Source of the DNA: Alphaproteobacteria bacterium
GTDB taxonomy: Bacteria > Pseudomonadota > Alphaproteobacteria > M2410
NCBI GenBank assembly: GCA_021774955.1
Contig: JAJFIN010000159.1
Coordinates: forward strand, 1-6,253
DNA length: 6,253 nucleotides
Direction: 5' to 3'
In this document: positions 1-4,415 of the stretch, one piece after another
Layout: each line of letters opens with the position of its first letter
Numbering within the stretch: the first letter of the stretch is position 1
The notes under the pieces: generated by a model
Seen by the model: the letters and a program-made list of their open reading frames with translations, nothing else
What the model was told of the DNA's origin: nothing
The model's database searches: none
Position numbers and translations under genes: made by a program

Positions 1-490
1 TGACGGTAAAATCCTCTGGTTTGAAGCATTGGACAGCATCATCATCTAGGTAGTGCATGGTGCCGTCTGCCCAGAAACCTTTCTTTCTAAGTGTTGGAAA
101 ATAGGCGACGTCTGTGGTCGTGCGCTCCCCGCCCATCAGATAGACTAGGTCTTTGTCATCGTTGTTGGCGAGGTGGTGGACCGCACCATCGATTGGAAAC
201 CCAATGAAATCTCCTAGTCCAACTGCGCAGCTCTCACCATCGATTGTCAAAACCCCGTTCCCTTCAAGCACAAAAATAAACTCTTCCTGACCGGCGTGAG
301 CATGAGGCACAAAACCTTCTTTGCCCGGAAGGATTCGCCCGAGACTGATCCCCATATTCTTCATGCCGACGCTATCAGACAAGGGCAACAGACGCATTTC
401 AGACGCTGCGTTGAAAGGGTGACTAAAGTGGAATTGACGATCTATCGGAATATCCGCGGTGCGAACAACATATTTATCGGTTTTGGTCAT
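1..490 (-). CDS. Cupin-domain protein (3' end cut off by the window edge)
   Basis: I translated this frame by hand: it opens at the ATG at 488-490 and stays open for 163 codons to the left edge, so the C-terminus is missing. The product is a single-domain cupin, a small beta-barrel that usually holds a metal ion. Cupin motif 1 is visible around residues 56-77, with candidate metal ligands H63, H65 and E70 and closing G77. Motif 2 spans about 93-110 (G93, P99, H105/H106, N109/N110). There is no signal peptide or membrane segment, so it is probably cytoplasmic. A GGGA sequence lies about ten bases before the ATG. The gene lies 61 bases downstream of the DoxX-like gene on the same strand with no convincing terminator between, so it is probably the last visible member of the arsR operon. 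The cupin fold does not reveal the substrate: dioxygenase, isomerase and pure binding roles are all possible. Confidence 0.85.
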   Translation of the reverse strand, partial: MTKTDKYVVRTADIPIDRQFHFSHPFNAASEMRLLPLSDSVGMKNMGISLGRILPGKEGFVPHAHAGQEEFIFVLEGNGVLTIDGESCAVGLGDFIGFPIDGAVHHLANNDDKDLVYLMGGERTTTDVAYFPTLRKKGFWADGTMHYLDDDAVQCFKPEDFTV

Positions 491-516
491 AATGTTTATT
501 TTCCCAGTTACCTCGT

Positions 517-530
517 GCGATTGGTATCGC
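517..530. repeat. Short inverted repeat between the DoxX-like and cupin genes
   Basis: GCGAT and ATCGC are perfect 5-bp arms around a 4-base loop. No run of T follows on either strand, so an intrinsic terminator is unlikely. It could be a weak mRNA hairpin adjusting cupin expression, an operator, or chance. Confidence 0.3.
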
Positions 531-551
531 GAAGGCTTAACAAAGGCAACA

Positions 552-902
552 CTATGAATTTGCAGGGTCAGTCCCCCAGTTCTGCTTCATGATGAAGCCC
601 AACAATCCCGTTGCAACAATGGTAGCGATACTGACCGGTATATTTCCTTCCATTAACAGAACCACCAGGGAAATCAGAAACGTCACCGCGACAATGGCGG
701 CGCCAGAAAATCTGGTTTTCTTGAACGCCAACATGATCCCGCCCATGACTTGAACCAATCCGTAAGCGACGAGGATGGGGTTTGAAAATCCATACTTGCC
801 AAAGAAGTCAACGTCCTGCTGCATCAACGCAATCTTGGTGATGCCCGATGACACGGCCAGAAAAATCAAGACGACCAAAATCGCGAGTGAAAAAACTTTC
901 AT
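552..902 (-). CDS. Small DoxX-like four-helix membrane protein
   Basis: This is a 116-residue inner-membrane protein with predicted hydrophobic helices at about 3-24, 43-61, 66-84 and 88-105. The SSGITK motif after helix 1 and the GLVQVMGGIML stretch in helix 2 resemble small DoxX-like (DoxX_2) proteins; this assignment rests on pattern only. The frame is open to an ATG at 965, but that start would overlap the upstream gene by 38 bases and add a polar 21-residue leader. The ATG at 902 has GGGGA eight bases before it and puts helix 1 at the N-terminus, so I chose it. It begins 25 bases after the preceding gene and is probably co-transcribed. DoxX-family proteins have been linked to redox and thiol stress in some bacteria, but nothing here shows a specific activity, and no cysteine is present. 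Confidence 0.8.
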   Translation of the reverse strand: MKVFSLAILVVLIFLAVSSGITKIALMQQDVDFFGKYGFSNPILVAYGLVQVMGGIMLAFKKTRFSGAAIVAVTFLISLVVLLMEGNIPVSIATIVATGLLGFIMKQNWGTDPANS

Positions 903-910
903 GCCATTTA

Positions 911-915
911 TCCCC
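911..915 (-). promoter_or_regulatory. Ribosome binding site fixing the DoxX-like start at 902
   Basis: GGGGA on the minus strand lies eight bases upstream of the ATG at 902. The upstream in-frame ATG at 965 has no comparable site and lies inside the preceding gene. Confidence 0.6.
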
Positions 916-927
916 GGTACATTTTCG

Positions 928-1356
928 CTAATTGATCCAGCCTCTGCGTTCAGTCCATTTCGCATACCAGATCAAAAACACTGTCACCGCCAGCTGCACA
1001 AGATTGCCGATGGCAAACCCGAGGGGGCCGGAGTTCAAACCGACCACGCTCAAGGTATGGATCATCGTGATAAACGCACCAACGAGCGAGGCGATAAACA
1101 TATAATAAGCCACAGATTTCTTGAGCAGAAGCAGCAGGCAACCAAGTGCACCGCCAAAAACAGCGATGAAAAATGCGCCGGTTGCCCATAGGGGACGGCC
1201 TTCGATGATCATGCGGTAAACGTCCGGCATCGCCGCGACATTGTCGTCATTCATCTGCATAATGAAATTTAACACACCGGCGCCATTATAAAGCAACGTC
1301 ACAACGCCGATGACCCAGAAACTCCAATGCACACTTTGGGTGTTATTCTCTTCCAT
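928..1356 (-). CDS. Small four-helix integral membrane protein, function unknown
   Basis: This 142-residue protein has hydrophobic segments at about 12-34, 58-78, 82-105 and 111-132. A conserved-looking polar loop, IEGRPLWATG (residues 51-60), lies between helices 1 and 2, followed by a glycine-rich helix 2 (FGGALGCLLLLL). I have a vague memory of similar proteins carrying loose 'sugar transporter' labels, but four helices and no transporter motif do not support transport. The start is firm: AGGGGGA lies about five bases before the ATG. It starts 22 bases after the SRPBCC stop and ends 25 bases before the DoxX-like start, typical operon spacing. Together with the DoxX-like protein it gives the operon two membrane components of similar size, which might work as a pair. 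Confidence 0.85.
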   Translation of the reverse strand: MEENNTQSVHWSFWVIGVVTLLYNGAGVLNFIMQMNDDNVAAMPDVYRMIIEGRPLWATGAFFIAVFGGALGCLLLLLKKSVAYYMFIASLVGAFITMIHTLSVVGLNSGPLGFAIGNLVQLAVTVFLIWYAKWTERRGWIN

Positions 1357-1378
1357 ACCGTCCCCCTACAGACTTTAA

Positions 1379-1876
1379 TTATGCCTGCAATTCAGCAAAG
1401 ATTTCATCCATGATCGCATAACCGCTCTCCCAACCTTTGCCCATATTGGCAACAGCCTCAGAAAAACAAGCAATCTCCGCATCGGTCGCTTCAAACGGCG
1501 CCCAAGTCAGCCGCACCTTGGTCTTATCACCGGCATCCTCAAACGTCACGGTCGTCAAAAGAATGCGCGGCCAGTCCGGCATCCTGGCATTGGGCACAGA
1601 GTTCCATTCTTTGTCAGTGGACGAATGATGTTGCCAGACGATCTTCTCGAGCGGTGCGACTTCGGTGAACACGGCTTTGCTGAGCATCGAGTTTTCGCCC
1701 ATCTTCATCTCATTCAACCATGTCCCGCCCGGCTTCAAATCGAATTTATGGATGATCGTTTCGACGCCGGGGCCATACCACCGCGCCAGCAATTCAGGAT
1801 CCGTCCACGCCCGCCAGACCATCTCACGCGGCGCATCGAATTCACGATCAAGGACGTATTCTGGCAGTTCACTCAT
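1379..1876 (-). CDS. SRPBCC (START-like) protein, AHSA1-like family
   Basis: This 165-residue cytoplasmic protein belongs to the SRPBCC superfamily, helix-grip folds with a deep hydrophobic pocket. The AHSA1-like signature is clear: an N-terminal strand reading VLDREFDAPREMVWRAWTDP (residues 8-27), then LLARWYGP (29-36), a central LKPGGTW (47-53), and a C-terminal helix containing GKGWESGY (146-153). The length is normal for the single-domain bacterial form. The start ATG overlaps the end of arsR by 8 bases (ATG-AG-TGA), implying translational coupling. ArsR plus AHSA1-like SRPBCC is a recurrent bacterial gene pair, and the SRPBCC member is often assumed to bind or modify a small hydrophobic ligand sensed by the system. 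No ligand can be named from this sequence, and an Hsp90 co-chaperone role should not be inferred from the family name. Confidence 0.92.
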   Translation of the reverse strand: MSELPEYVLDREFDAPREMVWRAWTDPELLARWYGPGVETIIHKFDLKPGGTWLNEMKMGENSMLSKAVFTEVAPLEKIVWQHHSSTDKEWNSVPNARMPDWPRILLTTVTFEDAGDKTKVRLTWAPFEATDAEIACFSEAVANMGKGWESGYAIMDEIFAELQA

Positions 1877-2240
1877 GGTCTGGTTCCTTCGCTTCGGCTT
1901 GTTTCAATTTGAGGAGGACATGATCGAGTTGGTCAAAGCTCGTCCCCCAGAAAGCTTTAAATTCATCGAGCCAACCGACGGCAATGGCCATCGGCTCAGC
2001 TTTCAATCGGGCAGGGCGGCGTTGTTCGTCGATATCGCGTTCGATCAACCCGGCGCGCTCCAACACCTTCAGATGGCGCGACACCGCCGGTTGACTCATT
2101 TCAAAGGGCGCGGCGATCTCATTCACCGAAGCTTGACCATCGGCCAGCCGCGACAGGATCGCCCGCCGCGTCGGGTCGGCCAGCGCTGCAAAGATAGCGT
2201 CTAGATTCGGTTGTGGATCTGCATAACCTAATTGTTCCAT
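1869..2240 (-). CDS. ArsR-family winged-helix transcriptional repressor
   Basis: This is a 123-residue ArsR/SmtB-type dimeric regulator. The characteristic opening AALADPTRRAIL is at residues 18-29, the recognition helix region FEMSQPAVSRHLKVL at 46-60, and the wing follows at ERAGLIERDI (61-70) with DEQRRPARLK. The protein contains no cysteine, so the classical ELCVC metal or arsenic site is absent; it is more likely of the non-metal type that accompanies SRPBCC proteins. It is the first gene of a minus-strand operon and overlaps the SRPBCC gene by 8 bases. No Shine-Dalgarno sequence precedes the ATG, and a promoter ends almost at the start codon, so translation is probably from a leaderless mRNA. 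An inverted repeat over the start region suggests autorepression. The family call is secure; the inducer is unknown. Confidence 0.93.
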   Translation of the reverse strand: MEQLGYADPQPNLDAIFAALADPTRRAILSRLADGQASVNEIAAPFEMSQPAVSRHLKVLERAGLIERDIDEQRRPARLKAEPMAIAVGWLDEFKAFWGTSFDQLDHVLLKLKQAEAKEPDHE

Positions 2241-2254
2241 AACAACATAGTTAT
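2239..2254. promoter_or_regulatory. Probable ArsR operator overlapping the arsR start codon
   Basis: ATAAC and GTTAT form perfect 5-bp arms around six bases, with one further symmetric pair inside. The repeat lies over the -10 region and the first two bases of the arsR coding sequence. Imperfect AT-rich inverted repeats at the promoter are typical ArsR targets. Binding here would block RNA polymerase; assignment to this ArsR is inference from position. Confidence 0.6.
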
Positions 2255-2275
2255 ACTAATAAGCGGCTGTGTCAA
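2247..2275 (-). promoter_or_regulatory. Promoter of the arsR operon, probably giving a leaderless mRNA
   Basis: A perfect TTGACA -35 lies at 2270-2275 on the minus strand. The -10 is less certain. AACTAT at 2247-2252 has ideal 17-base spacing but matches the consensus at only 3 of 6 bases; TATAAC at 2250-2255 matches 5 of 6 but at a short 14-base spacing. Either places transcription start within about 0-3 bases of the ATG (A at 2240). Confidence 0.6.
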
Positions 2276-2284
2276 GCGGCTTGG

Positions 2285-2313
2285 AGGTCGATGTCTACCG
2301 CACAGATCGACCT
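2285..2313 (-). terminator. Possible stem-loop at the 3' end of the membrane-protein gene
   Basis: AGGTCGAT and ATCGACCT are perfect 8-bp arms separated by 13 bases, spanning the stop codon of the gene at 2295-2741. There is no following T-run, so if it stops transcription it is not a classical intrinsic terminator. It could instead protect the 3' end of the transcript. Its position just before the arsR promoter fits an operon boundary. Confidence 0.3.
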
Positions 2314-2741
2314 GGCCGCAGCATAAACAGCGGCACCGCAAAGAAAACCGCAAGCGACACATTCGACACCGCGTTCTGCCAATAGCCGAGTGCGACAGAG
2401 GCGGTGCTATCGGTAACAAACCAGATGACCATCGACAGCGTGGCGGCTTTCCAGGCCGCATCGTCGCCGCGCCGGATCGGCCCATTGGCCAGATAGATCA
2501 TCACCACCATCCAGCCAATGGTGATGCAGCCAATGAGGCTATAGGCGAAGGTCAGGTAGCGGATGCCTTCAGCGCTTATATCCGCGGGGAAGGACGGCGC
2601 GCCGTACATGAGGAAGTTGAAATAAGAAATGCCCAGATAGGGCGGCACGGCCATGCCGATGCTCAAAAGGATCGTCGCGCAGGCAGCGGCAAGCATCACA
2701 TTCACCCATAGATTACGGGTCTTTTCATTGGACTGAGACAT
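2295..2741 (-). CDS. Four-helix membrane protein controlled by the divergent TetR regulator
   Basis: I do not recognise this 148-residue protein. It has hydrophobic segments at about 13-33, 60-85, 99-120 and 125-141, with a periplasm- or cytoplasm-facing loop between helices 1 and 2 (about 35-58) rich in aromatic residues and proline. The open frame reaches an ATG at 2816, but that start would place 25 residues across the operator region, and translation from it lacks a ribosome binding site. The ATG at 2741 has AAGGGAG about eight bases upstream and gives a short polar N-terminus before helix 1, so it is preferred. The gene diverges from tetR across an intergenic region holding two matching palindromes. 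This strongly suggests it is the regulator's target, perhaps a protein that exports or senses the TetR ligand or changes the membrane in response. That role is inference; the protein is smaller than usual efflux pumps and has no SMR signature that I can see. Confidence 0.82.
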   Translation of the reverse strand: MSQSNEKTRNLWVNVMLAAACATILLSIGMAVPPYLGISYFNFLMYGAPSFPADISAEGIRYLTFAYSLIGCITIGWMVVMIYLANGPIRRGDDAAWKAATLSMVIWFVTDSTASVALGYWQNAVSNVSLAVFFAVPLFMLRPGRSVR

Positions 2742-2749
2742 GGTAGAAA

Positions 2750-2756
2750 CTCCCTT
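2750..2756 (-). promoter_or_regulatory. Ribosome binding site fixing the membrane-protein start at 2741
   Basis: AAGGGAG on the minus strand lies eight bases before the ATG at 2741. It favours this start over the in-frame ATG at 2816, which would sit inside the operator region. Confidence 0.7.
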
Positions 2757-2787
2757 CGATTGGCTGGACGTCCAAAACATTAACCTA

Positions 2788-2807
2788 TATGTAGCATGTG
2801 CTACATA
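2788..2807. promoter_or_regulatory. TetR operator site 1 (palindrome)
   Basis: TATGTAGC and GCTACATA are perfect 8-bp arms around a 4-base centre (ATGT). The core ATGTAGC-N4-GCTACAT is identical to that of site 2. Matching palindromes between a divergent TetR regulator and its neighbour are the expected operators of that regulator. Confidence 0.8.
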
Positions 2808-2816
2808 GGATGTCAT
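2788..2816 (-). promoter_or_regulatory. Candidate promoter for the membrane-protein gene
   Basis: On the minus strand, ATGACA at 2811-2816 (5 of 6 match to the -35 consensus) is followed after 17 bases by TACATA at 2788-2793 (3 of 6 to the -10). Palindrome 1 fills the spacer and the -10, and the -35 touches palindrome 2, so bound repressor would exclude RNA polymerase. The -10 is weak, so this call is tentative. Confidence 0.4.
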
Positions 2817-2832
2817 GTAGCGGCCGCTACAT
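2815..2832. promoter_or_regulatory. TetR operator site 2 (perfect 18-bp palindrome)
   Basis: ATGTAGCGGCCGCTACAT is fully self-complementary and shares both 7-bp arms with site 1. The centres are 26 bp apart, about two and a half helical turns. It ends one base before the tetR Shine-Dalgarno sequence (AGGTGA, 2834-2839), so binding would shut off tetR itself. Confidence 0.82.
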
Positions 2833-2833
2833 T

Positions 2834-2839
2834 AGGTGA
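2834..2839 (+). promoter_or_regulatory. Ribosome binding site fixing the tetR-family start at 2842
   Basis: AGGTGA pairs with the 16S rRNA 3' end and lies two bases before the ATG at 2842 (five from its AGG core). The GTG two codons upstream, at 2836, is part of this site and so is unlikely to be the start. Confidence 0.65.
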
Positions 2840-2841
2840 AC

Positions 2842-3333
2842 ATGAAATCTGCAGACAAACGCGCCCAAGCCTTTGAAGCCATCCTGTCCCTGCTCCTGGC
2901 CGAAGGGTTGGAGAATACCGGCATCCGCAAACTGGCCAAAGCCGGCGGCATTAGCGACCGCATGCTGATTTATTATTTCGGCAGCAAAGACGCGCTCATG
3001 GCCGAAGCGCTGACCCAGCTTACCGAGCGCACCACCATCGGACTTAATCTGCTGGTCGGGGAGGGCCAGCACGAGGCGGCCCATCTCATTGAGGTCATCG
3101 AAGGCGCACTCGCCATCCCGCAATTCGACGAGGCCATGCGTCTATTCGTTGAAGTCGCCGCCCGAGCCGGCCGCGGCATCGAGCCCTATCGAACCGTCGC
3201 CCGCGACATCATCGATGCCTGGGAAGCCTGGCTCACCGAACGCCTTCTCCAAGTGCCCGGCGGACCAACACCCCATGACCTGCTCGTTCAGATCGAAGGC
3301 GAGGTCTTGGTGCGGCTTATACGGACGGATTGA
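2842..3333 (+). CDS. TetR/AcrR-family transcriptional regulator
   Basis: This is a 163-residue one-component regulator. The N-terminal TetR DNA-binding domain occupies roughly residues 5-53. Helix 1 reads RAQAFEAILSLLLAEGLENT and the helix-turn-helix covers IRKLAKAGGISDRMLIYYFG (28-47), followed by SKDALM, a textbook TetR ending. The rest is an all-helical ligand-binding and dimerisation region; it is somewhat shorter than the usual 190-200 residues, but the frame is intact and ends at a normal TGA. It is divergent from a four-helix membrane protein, with two copies of an ATGTAGC-N4-GCTACAT palindrome between them, so autorepression and repression of the neighbour are likely. The ligand cannot be deduced. 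The gene looks more GC-rich than the PAS gene downstream. Confidence 0.93.
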   Translation: MKSADKRAQAFEAILSLLLAEGLENTGIRKLAKAGGISDRMLIYYFGSKDALMAEALTQLTERTTIGLNLLVGEGQHEAAHLIEVIEGALAIPQFDEAMRLFVEVAARAGRGIEPYRTVARDIIDAWEAWLTERLLQVPGGPTPHDLLVQIEGEVLVRLIRTD

Positions 3334-3370
3334 AGAAGGCACATTTACTAAGCTAACGGTCGGATACCAT

Positions 3371-3398
3371 TTGCTTATTTACCATTCTAACCTATAGA
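3371..3398 (+). promoter_or_regulatory. Weak candidate promoter for the PAS gene
   Basis: TTGCTT at 3371-3376 and TATAGA at 3393-3398 are separated by 16 bases; each is a partial consensus match. The predicted transcription start falls inside the palindrome at 3395-3414. The tetR-PAS intergenic stretch (3334-3469) holds this candidate and two inverted repeats, and I see no gene in it. Confidence 0.3.
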
Positions 3399-3414
3399 TC
3401 AGTCATCTGATCTA
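3395..3414. repeat. Perfect inverted repeat upstream of the PAS gene
   Basis: TAGATCAG and CTGATCTA are 8-bp arms around the loop TCAT. No T-run follows in either direction, which argues against an intrinsic terminator for tetR. Its overlap with a possible -10 and start point makes an operator plausible. Confidence 0.5.
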
Positions 3415-3437
3415 ACTACTCAGTTTCGTTGCCCTCC

Positions 3438-3462
3438 ATATTGGTGACCCCTTAACCAATAT
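3438..3462. repeat. Inverted repeat just before the PAS gene start
   Basis: ATATTGGT and ACCAATAT are perfect 8-bp arms around nine bases. The second arm ends seven bases before the GTG at 3470. In mRNA it could form a hairpin covering the usual ribosome binding position; on DNA it could be a protein site. Confidence 0.45.
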
Positions 3463-3469
3463 TGCGTTA

Positions 3470-4138
3470 GTGTCTTTTGTCAACAACCCTTATCTCGCAC
3501 AACCTGCCATGAGAATGCTCACTCAGAAAAGAATACCATTTGACAGCGTAGATATTAAATACACGCACAAACTGACAACCCATCCAGATTACTTTCATCA
3601 GTTTGCCAAGGTCTATCGCGCAGCGCTATCTCATAGCGACATTCCAATCTATCGAGATTTTCTGAACTTGAACAAGATGCAACCGTTTCTTTCCACGATA
3701 TCGGTTCTGGATCTAAGGGAATTTGACCGTGCTCAATACAGGTTTTGTGGCGCAATCCTAACCGCTCACACAGGAGCAGATCTCACCGGCCAAAACCTAT
3801 TTGAATTGATCCCGAAAAAAGACAAAGACGATGTCCACTATGACTTGAAATCAATGATGAACCACCCGTGCGGCAATTTTTCTAGGCACATGGATCTTTA
3901 TGCCGGCGGAAAACGTCTCGCAGCTGAATCGCTGTCGCTACCCCTTAAATCGAGTATCGATTCCCCTACGGATTATTTGGTCACACTTCATGCTTCCGAG
4001 TGGGTATTCACCCCAGACGCTAATGTAACCGTCCTGCATAAAAACACCGGAATGCAAATTGGGGTCGAATGGCTGCAGTCGATTTTTGTCGACATCGGGT
4101 ATGGAATACCTGGTCCTACAGGCAACCAAAGATATTGA
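3470..4138 (+). CDS. Stand-alone PAS-domain protein (PAS_5-like)
   Basis: The product is up to 222 residues. Residues about 40-175 resemble the PAS_5 type found in alphaproteobacteria: an early aromatic helix, IPIYRDFLNLNKMQPFLSTI (58-77), a strand giving YRFCGAIL (90-97), the hallmark GADLTGQNLFEL (102-113), and later strands with RLAAESLSLPL and DYLVTLHA. PAS domains sense small molecules, redox state or partners, but no kinase, cyclase or DNA-binding output domain follows, only about 45 residues, so it probably signals through a partner. The protein is soluble. The start is uncertain: GTG at 3470 is the farthest upstream, with ATG options at 3509 and 3515; none has a clear Shine-Dalgarno site. 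The gene looks AT-richer than its neighbours. Two inverted repeats precede it, and a tiny ORF with a strong ribosome site follows 44 bases later. Confidence 0.8.
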   Translation: MSFVNNPYLAQPAMRMLTQKRIPFDSVDIKYTHKLTTHPDYFHQFAKVYRAALSHSDIPIYRDFLNLNKMQPFLSTISVLDLREFDRAQYRFCGAILTAHTGADLTGQNLFELIPKKDKDDVHYDLKSMMNHPCGNFSRHMDLYAGGKRLAAESLSLPLKSSIDSPTDYLVTLHASEWVFTPDANVTVLHKNTGMQIGVEWLQSIFVDIGYGIPGPTGNQRY

Positions 4139-4182
4139 GGCACAAGGGACAGGAAGCAAACAGGGGGAAGGAGGAGGGGCGT

Positions 4183-4320
4183 ATGATCTCTTTCCTCGAT
4201 CCACTTATGCAATCGGGCGGCGGGCTCTACGCCCAACGCATCGTCACCCGCGGGCGCTATGACATTGAACACGCCCGGGCAAAGGCCCTCGAAGCTGCAG
4301 GTATTGAAAGGGAAGAGTGA
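4183..4320 (+). CDS. Small 45-residue protein, function unknown
   Basis: The ATG at 4183 is preceded by AAGGAGG at 4168-4174, eight bases away, one of the strongest ribosome binding sites in the window. The frame then runs for 45 codons to a TGA. The protein starts MISFLDPLMQSGGGLYAQRI and continues with a charged, probably helical tail containing YDIEHARAKALEAAG. There is no membrane segment or signal peptide. The frame is also open upstream (to an ATG at 4069 overlapping the PAS gene), but that extension is low-complexity and basic, without a good site, so I reject it. It may be co-transcribed with the PAS gene. It could be a genuine small protein or the remnant of a larger one; I do not recognise the family. 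Confidence 0.55.
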   Translation: MISFLDPLMQSGGGLYAQRIVTRGRYDIEHARAKALEAAGIEREE

Positions 4321-4334
4321 GGTTTCACGTCCTT

Positions 4335-4400
4335 ATGTAAACCGCTTTACTTGCAGGTCGCTCGAATCGTCCTACATGTAAACTATCGAAACGACTTTAC
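4335..4400. repeat. Repeated ATGTAAAC and TTTAC elements in the leader of the DUF4870-like gene
   Basis: ATGTAAAC occurs at 4335-4342 and again at 4376-4383, 41 bases apart, about four helical turns. TTTAC, the complement of its GTAAA, follows each copy at 4346-4350 and 4396-4400, making a compact inverted repeat in the first and a looser one in the second. This pattern suggests tandem sites for a regulator, but chance cannot be excluded. Confidence 0.4.
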
Positions 4401-4415
4401 GACGGAGAGCTTCGC

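Noticed and set aside
775..1191. Long plus-strand open frame opposite the two membrane-protein genes
   Set aside because: Its translation is low-quality (basic, no domain, no hydrophobic core) and it lies antisense to two well-formed membrane genes with good ribosome sites and operon spacing.
1665..2204. Plus-strand open frame of about 179 codons antisense to the SRPBCC and ArsR genes
   Set aside because: The minus strand encodes two clear protein families here. The plus-strand product is arginine-rich with no recognisable fold.
2261..2281. Direct repeat AAGCGGCT, two copies 13 bases apart beside the arsR promoter
   Set aside because: It flanks the -35 region and could be a site, but at 8 bases in only two copies chance is a reasonable explanation, and the inverted repeat at 2239-2254 is a better operator candidate.
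2232..2711. Plus-strand open frame antisense to the TetR-linked membrane gene
   Set aside because: The product is dominated by His, Arg and Gly, which is what a helix-coding strand gives in reverse; no ribosome site or domain is seen.
2766..2773. Palindrome GGACGTCC in the tetR/membrane-gene intergenic region
   Set aside because: Eight symmetric bases occur often by chance, and it does not resemble the two matching operator palindromes nearby.
3988..4272. Minus-strand open frame across the end of the PAS gene and the small ORF
   Set aside because: No ribosome site or recognisable motif, and it overlaps a supported PAS gene and a small ORF with a strong Shine-Dalgarno site.
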